Positions 35,174-46,953 of a DNA stretch of 64,000 bases are shown here, piece after piece. Source of the DNA: Enoplosus armatus (Eukaryota; Chordata; Actinopteri; Centrarchiformes; Enoplosidae); contig NC_092186.1 in the NCBI RefSeq assembly GCF_043641665.1, positions 25,453,501 through 25,517,500 on the forward strand. Reading direction: 5' to 3'. The notes beneath the pieces were generated by a model. It searched no databases and was not told where the DNA came from. It was given only the letters and a program-made list of their open reading frames with translations. Positions within the stretch are counted from its first letter, which is position 1, and every line of letters starts with the position of its first letter. The position numbers and the translations under genes are program-made.

Positions 35174-37286
35174 CTACCATAACAGACAGCGGAGATAACT
35201 GTTTGACACCGTAATGACCTTTTACCATCCATAACAGACCCTCTGGCAGCTGTGTTTGTAGTGCTGGGCTTTAGGGCTGTCCCAAATGCCATTTTGGGGG
35301 CTTTGAAGGTTCAGTGAGAATTACCCCGCATAATATTCCAAGTTTCAAATGCATAAATTAGGCTAGTGGATTTTTCCTCTTCTCATAGCTTTACAAGTGA
35401 CATATGATTTATACTTTTTCTTACTCACTGTTGGTTTAAGTCACTGTATCTCCCAACAGAACACCACAGTCGAACTTCAGTCACGCAACGAGTTGTCGGG
35501 TCAGTCCCACTGGGCTCTAGGGCAACAGCAAGCAAGATGGCGTCCGTAACTTCGAGAACTCAGTGGGTTTCCTCATAGATGTTTCTTTTATCAGACTTTC
35601 TGAAAAGTGTGGGTTTAGGGTTTATTATTTATATTGACGGGGTGTCTGAAGGTCCTGAAAGAATTTCAAAATGTCACAAGTTCAATTTTGCAAGTATGAG
35701 GTCGTGAAAGTCATTAAATCCCATAATCCCAGTACAAAGCAATTCTATCCCATTTGCTCCCTGGATGAGCACGTCCTGGCTACTGTAGCTTGAATACTTC
35801 TTTTGCCCCATATGATGCGTTTTATGTTTGCTGCAGACGTCAATCGATGCTCATCAAATGGCATGACAGAAGCGACCGATGTGTGTTACATGTCGGCCTG
35901 TAAATGAGCTCCCATCAACAAATTAGATCTTCTCCAGAGAGCCTCGTTTAAAAAAAGAAAAATGATCGTAAAAGTGCTACACGTTGACTGAAACCTTTAG
36001 TCCGTGAGTGTGATCTAATATTTGGTCTTTTAAAGAATGAAATTGCACTCTCTGGTATCAGACTCTATGCTTTAAACTGCTAAATTGCTGCGTCTAGTCT
36101 GATCTCAGATCTTTATCTCTGTCTCGGTTTGTCTCTCCTCACACACTCTGTGGTTTCCTCCTTCCTCTCAGCGTTAATTAATGGTCCAATGGGGCTTGTC
36201 GTTGCCATCTGAGGGCCATATTGCAGAGCAGGCCATGGTGACTTGTATCGATTTCCCCCCCGTCACAGGCATATGTTGTTTGAAACCGGGGGTTAACTAC
36301 CGGGACAGCGAGGGAGCAGCACGAATCGATACGCTTCTTTACAAGCTCGGTCTGTCACCTTGCAGGGAGACACTTCAATACACACACCGAACGTACGGAT
36401 ACCAAGCTGAGATCCAGCCCGCCAATGTCTGACACACTTATACATTCTCTGCTGGTTGGTTATCACATGTGCCGTCAGCGTAATGTTATGACGGCGCAGT
36501 CTTGTGTTTTGATTCGGTTCTCCAGCAAGTTAGATTTGCAGTAGAAAGCAGTTTGAGGGCGTTTCCGATCTGTGTTGCTACTGTAAATACAGTGACATCT
36601 GATGTGCGCTAGCGAGCTAAACCTCACACTTATCTTTAAATTCCGGTTACAGAGTGCTGGAGTACAGCCTACACAGCAAAGCCTCATGCCTCATGGGCAA
36701 AAGTCAGTGGATTTCACTGTCTCTGTTTCCAACTACAAGCCAGGCACCAACACCAGTGGCCAACTTCACTAAAGCTTATGTGGAGTCCCAAGATCCAAAA
36801 TGTGGTGGAAAACCCCTGAAACCAGAGCACTGGAGGCCGTTACAGCCGCAGATGAATGGTTTTTAGAATCAGATGTTCAACCGCCGTGGGTGTTATTTTT
36901 TTTTGGGGTGTTTTCCACATGGTATGCTTCCTGACTACGTTATACATCTGACATCAGTGAAAGACACACATGCGGCCACACATTGTGAGCAGTTGGCTTC
37001 AGTTGTTTTGTCAGTGGTGAGTGCTGACAGCAGTGCTGACAGAGACACGAGGGGTTAGTGGGTCACATGTAAACAAACACTCACAAACAGACCGTCGCAG
37101 TGCCCGGAGTTAATGACCATGTCGGCACCAGAAGAGCAGAGGGAATAAAGGACTTTTAAAGCCAAGCAATGAATCCTCCGTGAGCTCAGCACTGATGATC
37201 AGAGCCGAGCAGGACTCCACCAAACAGATTCAGCTCATCTGCTCCTCAGACTGGGATATTTGTATTTCTCCGCTTTCGGTGTACTT

Positions 37287-37440
37287 TAGGGCTGCAACAA
37301 TTAGTTTATGAATCAGCAATGGAGAGAAAATGAACAATTTCGATTATCAATGAATTGTTCTTAAAAGTTATATATCAAACACAAATGCCAAATATTTGCT
37401 GGTTTTTCTCTGTTATATATCATTGTGAATTGAATTTCGG
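37287..37440 (+). repeat. hAT-like repeat, TAGGGCTGCAAC family
   Basis: It starts TAGGGCTGCAACAATTAG, followed by CGATTATCAATGAATTG and AAATATTTGCTGG. This is the standard opening of an abundant fish nonautonomous hAT family. The right terminal repeat was not found. Confidence 0.5.
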
Positions 37441-37460
37441 ACAAAGCAAGCCGTTTGAAG

Positions 37461-38520
37461 TAGGGATGTGCCGACCTGATGCTGGCCAGAATCACTGGAT
37501 CATCGGAGAAAGTGTGTCTTAAGCGTGTTTTGGTTTTCAGGGATCTGGACACAAATCAGACCGAATAGCCTCAAAATTGGCGCTGTAACAAAAAGCCAAA
37601 CCAAACATGACGGTGAAAGTGGGCATGGAGGAAAATAGCAACGGTTTGAGGTGATTGTTGGGCTGGCGTTGCTCTGTGTGCAGTGAACAGACGAGTGTTT
37701 AGTCACATAGTCTGTTTGCCTATGGGGCCCACGTACACTATGTCTTGTACACACTGAGGAGGGGTTAATGCACTGAGGAGCACTTCAAGAGGAGGTTTGA
37801 TCTGGTGACTGTCTCAGCTCTCTGAGTTACGTGATGTAGGCCTGTGCTGTGTATGTTACTGCATGTGCCGCTATCAGAAGACAGTCCCCCCCCCTCCTCT
37901 GGTGAAGAAACGTACTTTTAGCATTCACCTCTTTCCTCCCGAAAATATGTCATTACAATGGATCTACATTTCCCAAAGTCTCCCTTTTTTAATAAACAAA
38001 ATGCACATGGCTACAAAAGTATGTGGACACCTGAACATTAAACCAGAACATTATCATTCCAGAACTAAGGATGTGCCGGTACCGCCGATACTGATCCATC
38101 AGCCGAAACTATCATGTAAAAGCTTCACTAAACTTTGACCGACAATTTATGCAGTGCGAGTGTTTCAGGGCTGGCAGCAGGGTTGGAAACATGGAACCTG
38201 ATTAAACACTTGAACTTTTACATACAGTTCGACCCCGGAGGTTCCATGTGAAAGAAACTGTAGAGCTCGCACTGTTCGGACCCTTAGATACGTCTTTATT
38301 TCAGTGCAGCTAACTTGATATCGGGTGAAATAGCCTGGAGTTTCAGTCGTGAGATGCCTTGAGATGCCATGTGCACCGTACTGTCCGTAACTGAGTCATG
38401 TATTTCTTCCTTTAGGGGAGCACAGTGGTTAGTTAGCTGTTTGAGAGAGGGAAAGAGACGCTATCGGAAGACACTCAAGGTTGTGGTATCGGTATCGGAC
38501 GTGAAAAGGTGGTATCCCTA
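37461..38520 (+). mobile_element. Probable hAT-type element with 8-bp target duplication
   Basis: The left end is TAGGGATGTGCCGACC and the right end is GGTGGTATCCCTA, giving short inverted ends TAGGGAT. The flanks are GTTTGAAG (37453-37460) and GGTTGAAG (38521-38528), an 8-bp duplication with one mismatch, the length expected for hAT transposition. Runs such as GGTATCGGTATCGGAC near the right end fit the known TAGGGATGTGCCGAT family. A second start-like string (TAAGGATGTGCCGGTACC at 38066) and a Tc1-like end (about 38009-38065) lie inside, so the interior is composite. No transposase was recognised. Confidence 0.6.
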
Positions 38521-39292
38521 GGTTGAAGACGCCTTGAGCTATAAGAAATTATCATGAATAGTTAAGTGAATCAAGAATTAAAATAATCGTTAGTTGCTGT
38601 AGCTCCTGTGCACTTTAACTTCCTCCCTGGTCACTGGCGACCTTCCTCTAACCCTCTCGACTGCAGGGTCAGATCAGACTTCCCTGCGGAGGCGTTTTTT
38701 TTCCTGCGTTTGCCTCAGCATTCACCCACATATGCCTTCAGAGGCCTCTGGGACTTGAGCAAAAGCTGCGCTCGTGTTCTGACTTAGAGTTCGGCTGTGC
38801 GTCGACATCTGGACGCGGTGTCGGTTCGCTTTGATGTTCCCATGATGCCGAGCTACAGGCCCCGCTGAGCGGCGGCTTTTGGCACTGTACATAATCTGGA
38901 ACATGTGGAGCCACAGCTGTAAAGGGCTACAACAGCAAACTGATCTTGAATCGCAAGCGCGGCTGAACGTCCGTCTCAGCCACATCTGTCTGCCAGCCCG
39001 GCTGTCTTGTCCCATTTCTTCCCTCCTTCGCGTTTCTTCGCGTATATATGCGCTGACAAAAGCAAGCTGACAAGTTTAACACTCGCACACATGCTCCCAC
39101 TGAGGCCGCAGAGCTGAAGGGGAAAGACAAGCGCCACCTTTGATCGTCTTTAGCTTTTAGTCAGTAATATTTCACTTTTTTTAGTGTTTGATGAGACACA
39201 CTCGGCGGACATGTAGAAGCTCCCTTTAGTTCACTCTGTCTCGTTAAGCGCAAACTCAGGCCCTTCATGCCTTTGATTAACTGCCTCACTGC

Positions 39293-39760
39293 AATATGGC
39301 CAGAAGTATATGGACACATATGCCTGTCCACATACTTTAGTTTGATCTGGGGGTATTTTTCATGGTTTGGGCTGGCCCCATTAGTTCCAGTGAAGGGAAA
39401 TCTCAATGTTACACGCATACAATGATATTTTAGTCTGTTTAGTCTAGTTTGTGTTTGGTCCTTTCCTGTTTCTACATGACAATGCCCCCATGCACAAAGC
39501 CAGGTCCATAAAGAAGCAGTTTTCCCAGTTTGGTGTGGAAGAACTTGACCGGTCCGCACAGAGCCCCGACCTCAACCCTATCCAACACCTTTGGGGTGAA
39601 CTGTAACGCCGACTGCGAGCCAGACGTCATCATCTAACGTCGGTGGCCAGCCTTGCTAAAGATCTGGCTGAATGGGAGCAAATCCCCGCTGCCAGGTTCC
39701 AAACTCTGGTGGAAAGACTGCAACCAGTGGAGAGGAGGCTGTTATTATAGCAGCAGATAA
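39293..39760 (+). pseudogene. Decayed Tc1-like transposase (C-terminal half)
   Basis: Reading + across frames gives FHGLGWPH, then HDNAPMHKARSIKKQFSQFG, VEELDRSAQSPDLNPIQHLW and later LAEWEQIPAARFQTLVERL, the C-terminal part of a Tc1/mariner transposase. Stops are present after GLGWPH, after FQ and within GEL*RRLRA. The usual Glu of NPIEHLW is Gln here, so the catalytic acidic triad is broken. The left border (39295-39345) contains two opposed TIR-like pieces (TATGGACACATATGCC and TGTCCACATACTTTAG). It is a dead internal-deletion copy. Confidence 0.85.
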
Positions 39761-40849
39761 CTGAAACAACATGTACAGTATAACCTACTGTTCGGGCATG
39801 TTAGTGTACCTAATCCTTAACACAGTGTTAACCTGAACCTTTATTGTAAACCTTATCCTTGTTCAATTAAATCCAAGTCCTAAAGTCCTGAATTCTGCCT
39901 CTGGAAAACCCAGAGCTGGCAACATCATTTCTTTACAATCATCCTTACGAGGATTGAAGTGCAAGGCCAAAAAAAAAACACACAGAGACACAAAGAAGTA
40001 AGTAAGTAATCCGACGCCCAGGAACGACGGCCTCGTTATTTTCCTGCTGCGTCATTTTCCTTGCTGCTTCATTCGCGGCTACACTCGCACTTCTGCCTCT
40101 CAGACACTCACACTCCAGGGAAGCTTGGGGTCAGACAGACAGTGATGTGGCAAATGGCTGAATGAATTATTGATCTGATGACTTTGATACGGAGGAGACT
40201 GAAGGCACCCAAACATGTCTGGCTACAGCCTGCGGTCCTGTCGTCCGCTGTTTGTATGCTATCCCATTTTGTTTTATTAAAGACATATAGTTCAGCAGTA
40301 AAGTTACCTTATAGTTTCAGATATCATGATGTCTGAAGAGTCAACAACTTCTAGAGTGTTGCAAGTGTAATTTACTGCGTCGACTGCTTCTAGTTTGGTC
40401 AGTCATTTCCCAGAATGTTTACGAACAAGTGCCAGCAAGTGGAGTGACCTCACTCCCCCGCGGCTGTGGGTTTTTACATGCATGTGGAGAGGGTAGGCTT
40501 GATATTACCGTAATAGTGCAGTAAGTTAGAGAGAGCAAGCTTTCCCAGCTGAGAAAACCTGACATTTGTTCCCTTTAATTAGAACGTAACATGTTCTGTG
40601 GCTGCAATGCGTCGCGGTCCGTTGAGTAAGTAGAGAGGTTGGAACAGTATCTCGGCATCTTTTATGATGGGTTTGCTCCCCAGGCGTCATTATTTTGAAA
40701 TCTAGTGCAACAGAGAGAGTCTGAAATGAAATGTCAACACAACTGACATTTACTGTTGATGCTTTTTACACCAAGGCCTTCTTTCTCGTGGCTGCACTAG
40801 AAATATGTAGACAGGATATCACATTGCAAGTCGGGGTTTAAAAAGTAGA

Positions 40850-41100
40850 CTTCAAAATGAGTCACTTTATGGAATTGGTGGTCGGTCAGTCCGCCACGTT
40901 GGTCCAGAATGACAACTACTGGATGGATTACTATGAATTTTGACACATATATCCATGATGCCCAGAGGGTGAATCCTATCCTACAATGTATCATTGGTAC
41001 ACACATATACAGTATGTTCCCCTCAGGATAAATTGCAATACTTTAAGTGATCCCTTAACTTTTAATCTAGCACCATCATCAATCTAAGCTGACATTAGCA
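40850..41100 (+). repeat. Teleost dispersed repeat (unclassified)
   Basis: GGTCCAGAATGACAACTACT, GGATGGATTACTATGAATTT, CCAGAGGGTGAATCC, AGTGATCCCTTAACTTTT and AATCTAGCACCATCATCA occur in the order of a common fish repeat that I remember but cannot name. Confidence 0.5.
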
Positions 41101-43769
41101 TTTATCTTAAAGCACCACTGCAAGTTAGTACAGCCTCACAGTGCCGCTAGCATAGCTGTAGACTCTTGTTCATTTATATATAACCTTACAGCGTTCTGTG
41201 GTAATAGTCACTTTATGAATATAGAAGATATATTCAACAGTGCAGGATGCTCAGTTTCTGTAGCCTGGAGCTGTTGACTTGTGTTTGGTTGGACTCTTCA
41301 GTGTCCCAGGAGCTCTATATATCCAGTAATAAATGCACCCTGCCTGCATGATTTAGCAACGTTCAACAAAAAACAAAGTTTGTGACGCTGAGTCTATCGA
41401 ATGTGTTGTATCCATCCGCAATCGCCACTCCTCTCTCCCGTCTGCCTTGTCGTCCTGCTCTGTCCTTAGCCAACCCGTAGGACTGACTTGTCGTCCGTTT
41501 TTCCCCATTCAGGGGTCCATGTTTGTGTCGGGTACAAGGATACTCGGGCTGCTCTTTTTGTGTAAAATAATATCATAATTAAATCTCATTTTTATGAACC
41601 GGGGGACGTGCAGCTCAGGCGTCTAATGGGGCCTGCAAGGTCATGACGGGATAAGAGATGATTTGTTTGCAAGGCAACAGGCAAAATACTTTTAACCATA
41701 GCATTAGACGGGAACATTACACCGCCGTGATACCGGAGTGAACAGGGCAGTGGACATTTTGAGTGGACCAGCTAAGAGGCAATTTGAACAGAGGCTCTTC
41801 AAACTGTTTTTAGGAGCTGGATCAGGTAACTGAAACAAGTGCTCTGTGTGGGCCAATGTGAATAATGCTCCATTCCAGACACTATCATGCAACAGAATGC
41901 AAATTGTGATCTGCTACTTGGCTCAGAATCAGAATGTATTGTACAGAAAACAAACAGGAGCGACTGTAACAGGCTGCATGCGCTTGATCTCATTATTCAC
42001 CCTGACCAGTGTATCATCGCAGTCTTGAATAGCCACCCTGGGCTGTATTTGGAACACTTTGTGTCGCTTTCCGTGCACTTTACATACTTTTAAGAGTATG
42101 GGTGTCTGTTTTGTTTGTATCGTGCACGTACGCAGGGATGCACAGTATGATACACTGCACAAACATTTGGCTTTTGCAAATTATTTTGCGAGGGAGAAAA
42201 TGCATTCACCACTTTACATGACACTCCGCAGAGTACCTTTGAACATCAGCGTCAAACCTGCCTGAGCTGTTAGTGGGTTTTCAGTTGTCAAATCTCATCT
42301 CACATCATGAGCATTAAAGCTCCAGAGCTGCATGCTGGTCTGGACGGGTCACTCGTCACAATAGGGGCATCTGAAGCCAGAAGGTAATTGCACAAATGGA
42401 TAAACGATGGTGGTTCCCATTTGTTCTCCCTAGACCCCTACGTGTAACACATTTAACATAAAATATCCCACAAGTAAGTGCAAGGAGACAGAAAATACTT
42501 TTGTAGCAGAGGTCTCTGTCTGTCTGTCTGTCTGTCTGAGGTGTCCTAAAGATGATCTGAGGTCAAAAGGCAGAGACTGAGGTGTGCTGCGTTGTTCTCC
42601 TATTGAATAGTTCGCGCAGGTCGGCTACACTCATCGTACCTCTCCACCCTGTTTACAAAAATGTAATCAGTATTGGATTCAGTGGAGATTAGGTGAGATT
42701 ATTCACGCATGGTCTAAATTCTAGAGCAGAGCTTCATTAGTATTACCTGTGATCGAGAATTTTAGCTTTGCACATTCAGAGGCTTGTTTCAAAGTTTCAT
42801 TAGTATTAGTTTCACTTAACAGTTCTGGTGCCATGTAGCCTAAATGCTGCTCCTGCCAGTAACACAATCCCGAAGGGAAACACGGAGGCGTGGAAAGGTT
42901 ACTTCAGGTAGAAGAAGAGGAGGAGACGGGCCGGTTTTGTTAATGGGGCTCCTGTTTTCCCCTGAGACCGAGGGTCAGACCGGGAGGCTCAGCCTGTCAC
43001 AGACAAGATAGATGCTGACGGATGTTTTTGGGGATGGAATTCAAAGTTTGCCCTGTTTTACGATTAGGTAGGCCCTGTTTAAGAAGAGTGGGGGGTGAGG
43101 GGGCAGGTCGGCCGTGACACAAGAGGAAGAGAGGGCAGCTTTGTAGATGGAGCCTCAGTCATCTGCAGAGATCAGAGTTTACTGCTGCGCTGTCAGTTCC
43201 TCCTGATGCACCACCGAGTGCAGGAGAAAAAGCTCATTTGGCTAATTAGATTAGATAAAACTGAAATGATGTCCTGGGGGGGAAATTAGGCTGGAGAACA
43301 GCCTGAAGAGAATATTGGAGACAGAGAGTACTAAAGATAATTCAGCTGATTAATGCAACTGAACATCGACAATCATGCAGGAAATAAGTATGTAAAAATA
43401 TGGCGTCTCATTTTCAAGACGTTAGATTTATCCGGATTTTTACTTTTCCTGCCATATATCGTGACGATCACTGGGGGTGAGAATACAAGAGAAGACGATG
43501 AGCGGCTCATGTATCTGTAGACATCGCAAATGTGATGCGCTCTTTATAAAAGCGCTGTAGCTATACTTGAACTGCCGCGTTCACGTCATTTGAATTCAGT
43601 GCGGGAATGGCGGACTCCACCACTGAATATATTGAATATAGAGGTAACTAGTGTGAATACAGTGCATTAAATGACCAAAGCCTGAAAACATGCCTTAAAT
43701 AGTGTCAAAACTTGGGTTTGATATGATGAGATTCTTTAGCATTACAACTTTAACCATGAAGGTGACAAA

Positions 43770-43998
43770 TTAGGGGCCAGTTGCATAAACTAGTCTAATT
43801 AAGCTTGTCTGTTGCATAAATGTTCCTTTCTGTGAAGTGTCTTATTTCACCCATAATGCTATTGCGCGACAAGCTATCTAAGTCAGTCTTGCATTAGTCA
43901 CTCATAGGGAAGCTTTGTATTACAGGTAAGTGTAAGTGTCTAAGTCTGACTTAAAGTTATATCTAAACACTAGGTCTATTTTTATGCAACTGGCCCCA
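43770..43998. mobile_element. MITE with perfect 17-bp inverted ends and perfect 8-bp duplication
   Basis: GGGGCCAGTTGCATAAA (43773-43789) and its exact reverse complement TTTATGCAACTGGCCCC (43981-43997) bound a ~226-base insert. GTGACAAA stands at 43762-43769 and again at 43999-44006. An 8-bp target duplication indicates hAT-type transposition. The left side has three bases (TTA) and the right one base (A) between duplication and perfect repeat. No coding capacity. Confidence 0.8.
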
Positions 43999-44383
43999 GT
44001 GACAAACACGGTATTTTATTGATTAGGTATCAAGACTTGTTTAAAAAATTTGCCTTTAAAAAGATATAGAAGAAAAGATAGATAAGAAACAAATATATAA
44101 TCATTACAGCCCTTCTCAAATACTTGCAGACCCATATATATATATATATACATGAAATCCAGACTTCCCGAGTAGAAAATGACTAAAAGCAGACACAGAG
44201 TGATGGCGCGAAAGGCGGCGTGTCAGCTGGAGTTCAGTCTGATAAATCAGAAACGTCCTCCATTAATCCGGCCCTGCGTACAGTCCCTCGTCTGAGACAG
44301 ACCCCCGCCAGAGCCCGCCCACTTTAATCATTCATGTTATAATGAACGCAAGGTAAAACATTGATGAGCGGCTCTACCTCTCA

Positions 44384-44385
<2 letters not shown>

Positions 44386-44477
<92 letters not shown>
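44386..44477. repeat. (TG)n microsatellite, 92 bases
   Basis: 46 uninterrupted TG units, paired with an opposite-sense CA tract 85 bases downstream. Confidence 0.95.
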
Positions 44478-44479
<2 letters not shown>

Positions 44480-44562
44480 AGAAGAGAGTGAGCGGGAGGT
44501 ATTTTTCTTCCCTGCTTTCACACCTCAGACATGATGGCCTCGCTTACACTAATACTTCTCCT

Positions 44563-44568
44563 CACACA

Positions 44569-44657
<89 letters not shown>
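44563..44657. repeat. (CA)n microsatellite, 95 bases
   Basis: CA units with one CGCG interruption at about 44580-44584. It is complementary to the TG tract at 44386-44477. Confidence 0.95.
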
Positions 44658-44660
<3 letters not shown>

Positions 44661-45254
44661 TGTGTTAATGTAGCCAAGTGAGGAGCTCTAATTTGATACA
44701 TCAGTGATAATGACCCTGTCTGGCCTGAGAATTAGTGTGTTTGTGTCTGACACTCATCTCTCACGTATTCGGAGGGGGGGGGGGGGGGGGGGGTGAAACA
44801 TTCAAATATTTAAATCAATACTGCAAGAAGAATCAAGACACGCAGATTGAAAAATCTGTTTGTATTTTCCGTATTACTTCAGCAGCTAAGCAACAGCATG
44901 TTTCTGCATTGTTTTCTTAGCTTTTTAGTAAGCAGAGGACGTCCCTCCCCACCAGAAGACCCTCTTTATCCTTAAACTGTTTTAGACATCCTGCAGAGGG
45001 AAACAGAACATCTCCGAACGACAAGGGGAGCTTCTTTTGTACGTGCAACTTGACAAAGTTTTGCGTTTTTTTATTCTTTAGTTTTGAGACATTGAAGTGT
45101 GTCCTTGCACAATAATAATTCTAGCTTTAGTTTGCTAAAGAGTCCTCAAAGCTTGGTCGCCATAAAACGAGGTAAAGTTCTGCCAGTGGGCCAATTTGTT
45201 TCCGAGCGCAGGTCGAGTCAGTCTCGCGGAACAAGACCGATCTTTCTTTTTTTT

Positions 45255-45500
45255 ACTTCCAACCGACAAAACAACCTCAACTCAAGGTCCACTTGCTCTC
45301 GAGCTTTCGACCGCCCTCATCAGTAGTGCTTTTGTAAACCGTAGATGTTCAAACTTTCCTTGAGGACTTGTCATCCAAGGTTCAGCCTGACGGTTCGTTC
45401 TTGACAGAGCACTTGTCAAAAAAACAATCTCAACTCAAGGTCTACTTAATCACCTTTTCTAGAGCTTCTGACCGTTTGGAGGTCCTCCTCAGTGGAGTTT
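45255..45500 (+). repeat. Imperfect direct duplication (about 160-bp spacing)
   Basis: CTCAACTCAAGGTCCACTTG with GAGCTTTCGACCG and CCTCATCAGTAGTG (about 45274-45329) is repeated as CTCAACTCAAGGTCTACTTA with GAGCTTCTGACCG and CCTCCTCAGTGGAG (about 45429-45499). Both copies carry a GACGGTT/CGACAAA-like context. Likely a local duplication within a repeat. Confidence 0.5.
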
Positions 45501-45877
45501 GACGGTTGAGAAATCGGTGAAATGATTTCACTCCATTCGCAGATTTCTGACTTGTTTGAATACATTCTTGTTGGCAGAGAATTGTTCAAAAAAAAAAAAA
45601 AAAGCGTATCACAACATATCACTGAAGAGAAGAAAAAGTCGGAGTGTGTGCGTGTTTGTTCGTGTGCAGGGCTCAGTGTGTGTGTGTGTTTGTGTGTGTG
45701 CTTGCGTCTCGGTGACAGAAGTGGGTTACCCTCAGCTAAGAACAAAGCCGAGAGTCTGGCACTTTGATCGGCGATGCCAAAGCCGAGCCAAGCTAATTAC
45801 AACCTCACGCTGGCTGCCTGGCAGAGTCGAGCCAGAAGTCGGCCGCTCCCTGAGAGGGCGTTGAGAGCTGATTTGGC

Positions 45878-45931
45878 CAATTACAATGATTATAGTTTTC
45901 ATCCACTCGATGAAAACTATAATCATAATTG
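45878..45931. repeat. Long perfect hairpin
   Basis: ATGATTATAGTTTTCATC (45886-45903) is followed after CACTC by its exact reverse complement (45909-45926). With a three-base bulge the stem extends by CAATT / AATTG. No expression signal is visible around it. Confidence 0.85.
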
Positions 45932-46299
45932 CATCACGGTTCGTCATTATGCCCTGTTAAGATAAAGGACATCTGAAGAAAAGCCGAGGTGTGTTAACTA
46001 CCGTAATACTGACAAGCAATCAAACATGGTACCACAGATACAGAATATTTAGGGGACATTCCATTTGTTTTACAGTGGAAGTAGCTGTGGAACACAGGAA
46101 TAACTCATGTCTGTCTCCAAAGAGATATTAGTGCACTTGCAGGGTAGATTTATTTTCAGTTATCTAAAGGTCAGCAGCACCTCTGCTACCTCACCCGTTA
46201 CAGATCCCTGTCCTGTTCCGATAAAGCCGTGCTATTAGCCACTTCCTCCTTGACAAACAAAAAGCTAATCGGGTCTTTCGGGTTCCAAGTAGCTACTTT

Positions 46300-46953
46300 C
46301 GTACAGTTTATGCCCGGAGTGATGTTGTCAAATTGCTTATTCTCTTTGACCACAAGTCCAGAAACCCGAGGGTGTTCAATTTATAGCAATTACTGTGACT
46401 TAAAACACCCGACAGAACTAGCTGACCTGACTGTGAGGGGGAGACCGTTCCAGAGCCTGGGACCCAGGACTGAGAACACACAGTGTTTAGAATTGAACGA
46501 GGTACCACTAGCAGGCCTCGTTCAGAGGACCTGAGGCGGCCCTAGCAGAATTATGGGGCAGTAACAGTTCGCGGATACACTCTGGAGCAAGATTATTCAG
46601 AGCCTTATAGATAAAGGAGGAAGCCCGTGTAATGACATCAGAACTGGGGTGATGTGGGAGCGATATGAGGTCTTAGCGAGTGTACTTGCTGCAGAGTTTT
46701 GGACCAACTGTAACCGGCTGACCGCTTCTTGGCTCAGGCAGGAATAGAGGGCCTTGCAGCAGTCTAAGCGGGAGGACACAAAAGCATGGACGACCGCTTC
46801 CAGCTGCTGGAAAGACAGCAGGCGGCGAATCTCGGTGATATTCCTCCGGTGATACAGAATGGAGAGAAGCAGGAAAGTCCTCGTGTTTGAGCAGCTGAGA
46901 CCGGAAATATGTGAACTTAATAAATGACTAAACAAAATTAGACATGTCCCCAT
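46300..46953 (-). pseudogene. Non-LTR retrotransposon (LINE) reverse-transcriptase C-terminal remnant
   Basis: On the - strand 46953-46597 reads YHRRNITEIRRLLSFQQLEA, VVHAFVSSRLDCCKALYSCL, VSRLQLVQNSAASTLAKTSY and HITPVLMSLHGLPP. This is the conserved tail of LINE ORF2 proteins of the L2/Rex1-like type (HAFVTSRLDYCNALLSGL, LQLVQNAAARVL, HITPVLSSLHWLP). The similarity continues in other frames to about 46300 (LNNLAPECIRELL, VVPRSIL). Stops and frameshifts interrupt it, and no 5' part or endonuclease domain is present. Confidence 0.85.

Noticed and set aside
35025..35292. Open frames with Ile-Tyr repeats
   Set aside because: Translation of the (AT)n microsatellite.
46229..46534. 101-residue + strand open frame
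   Set aside because: Antisense to the LINE remnant; the recognisable protein reads on the - strand.
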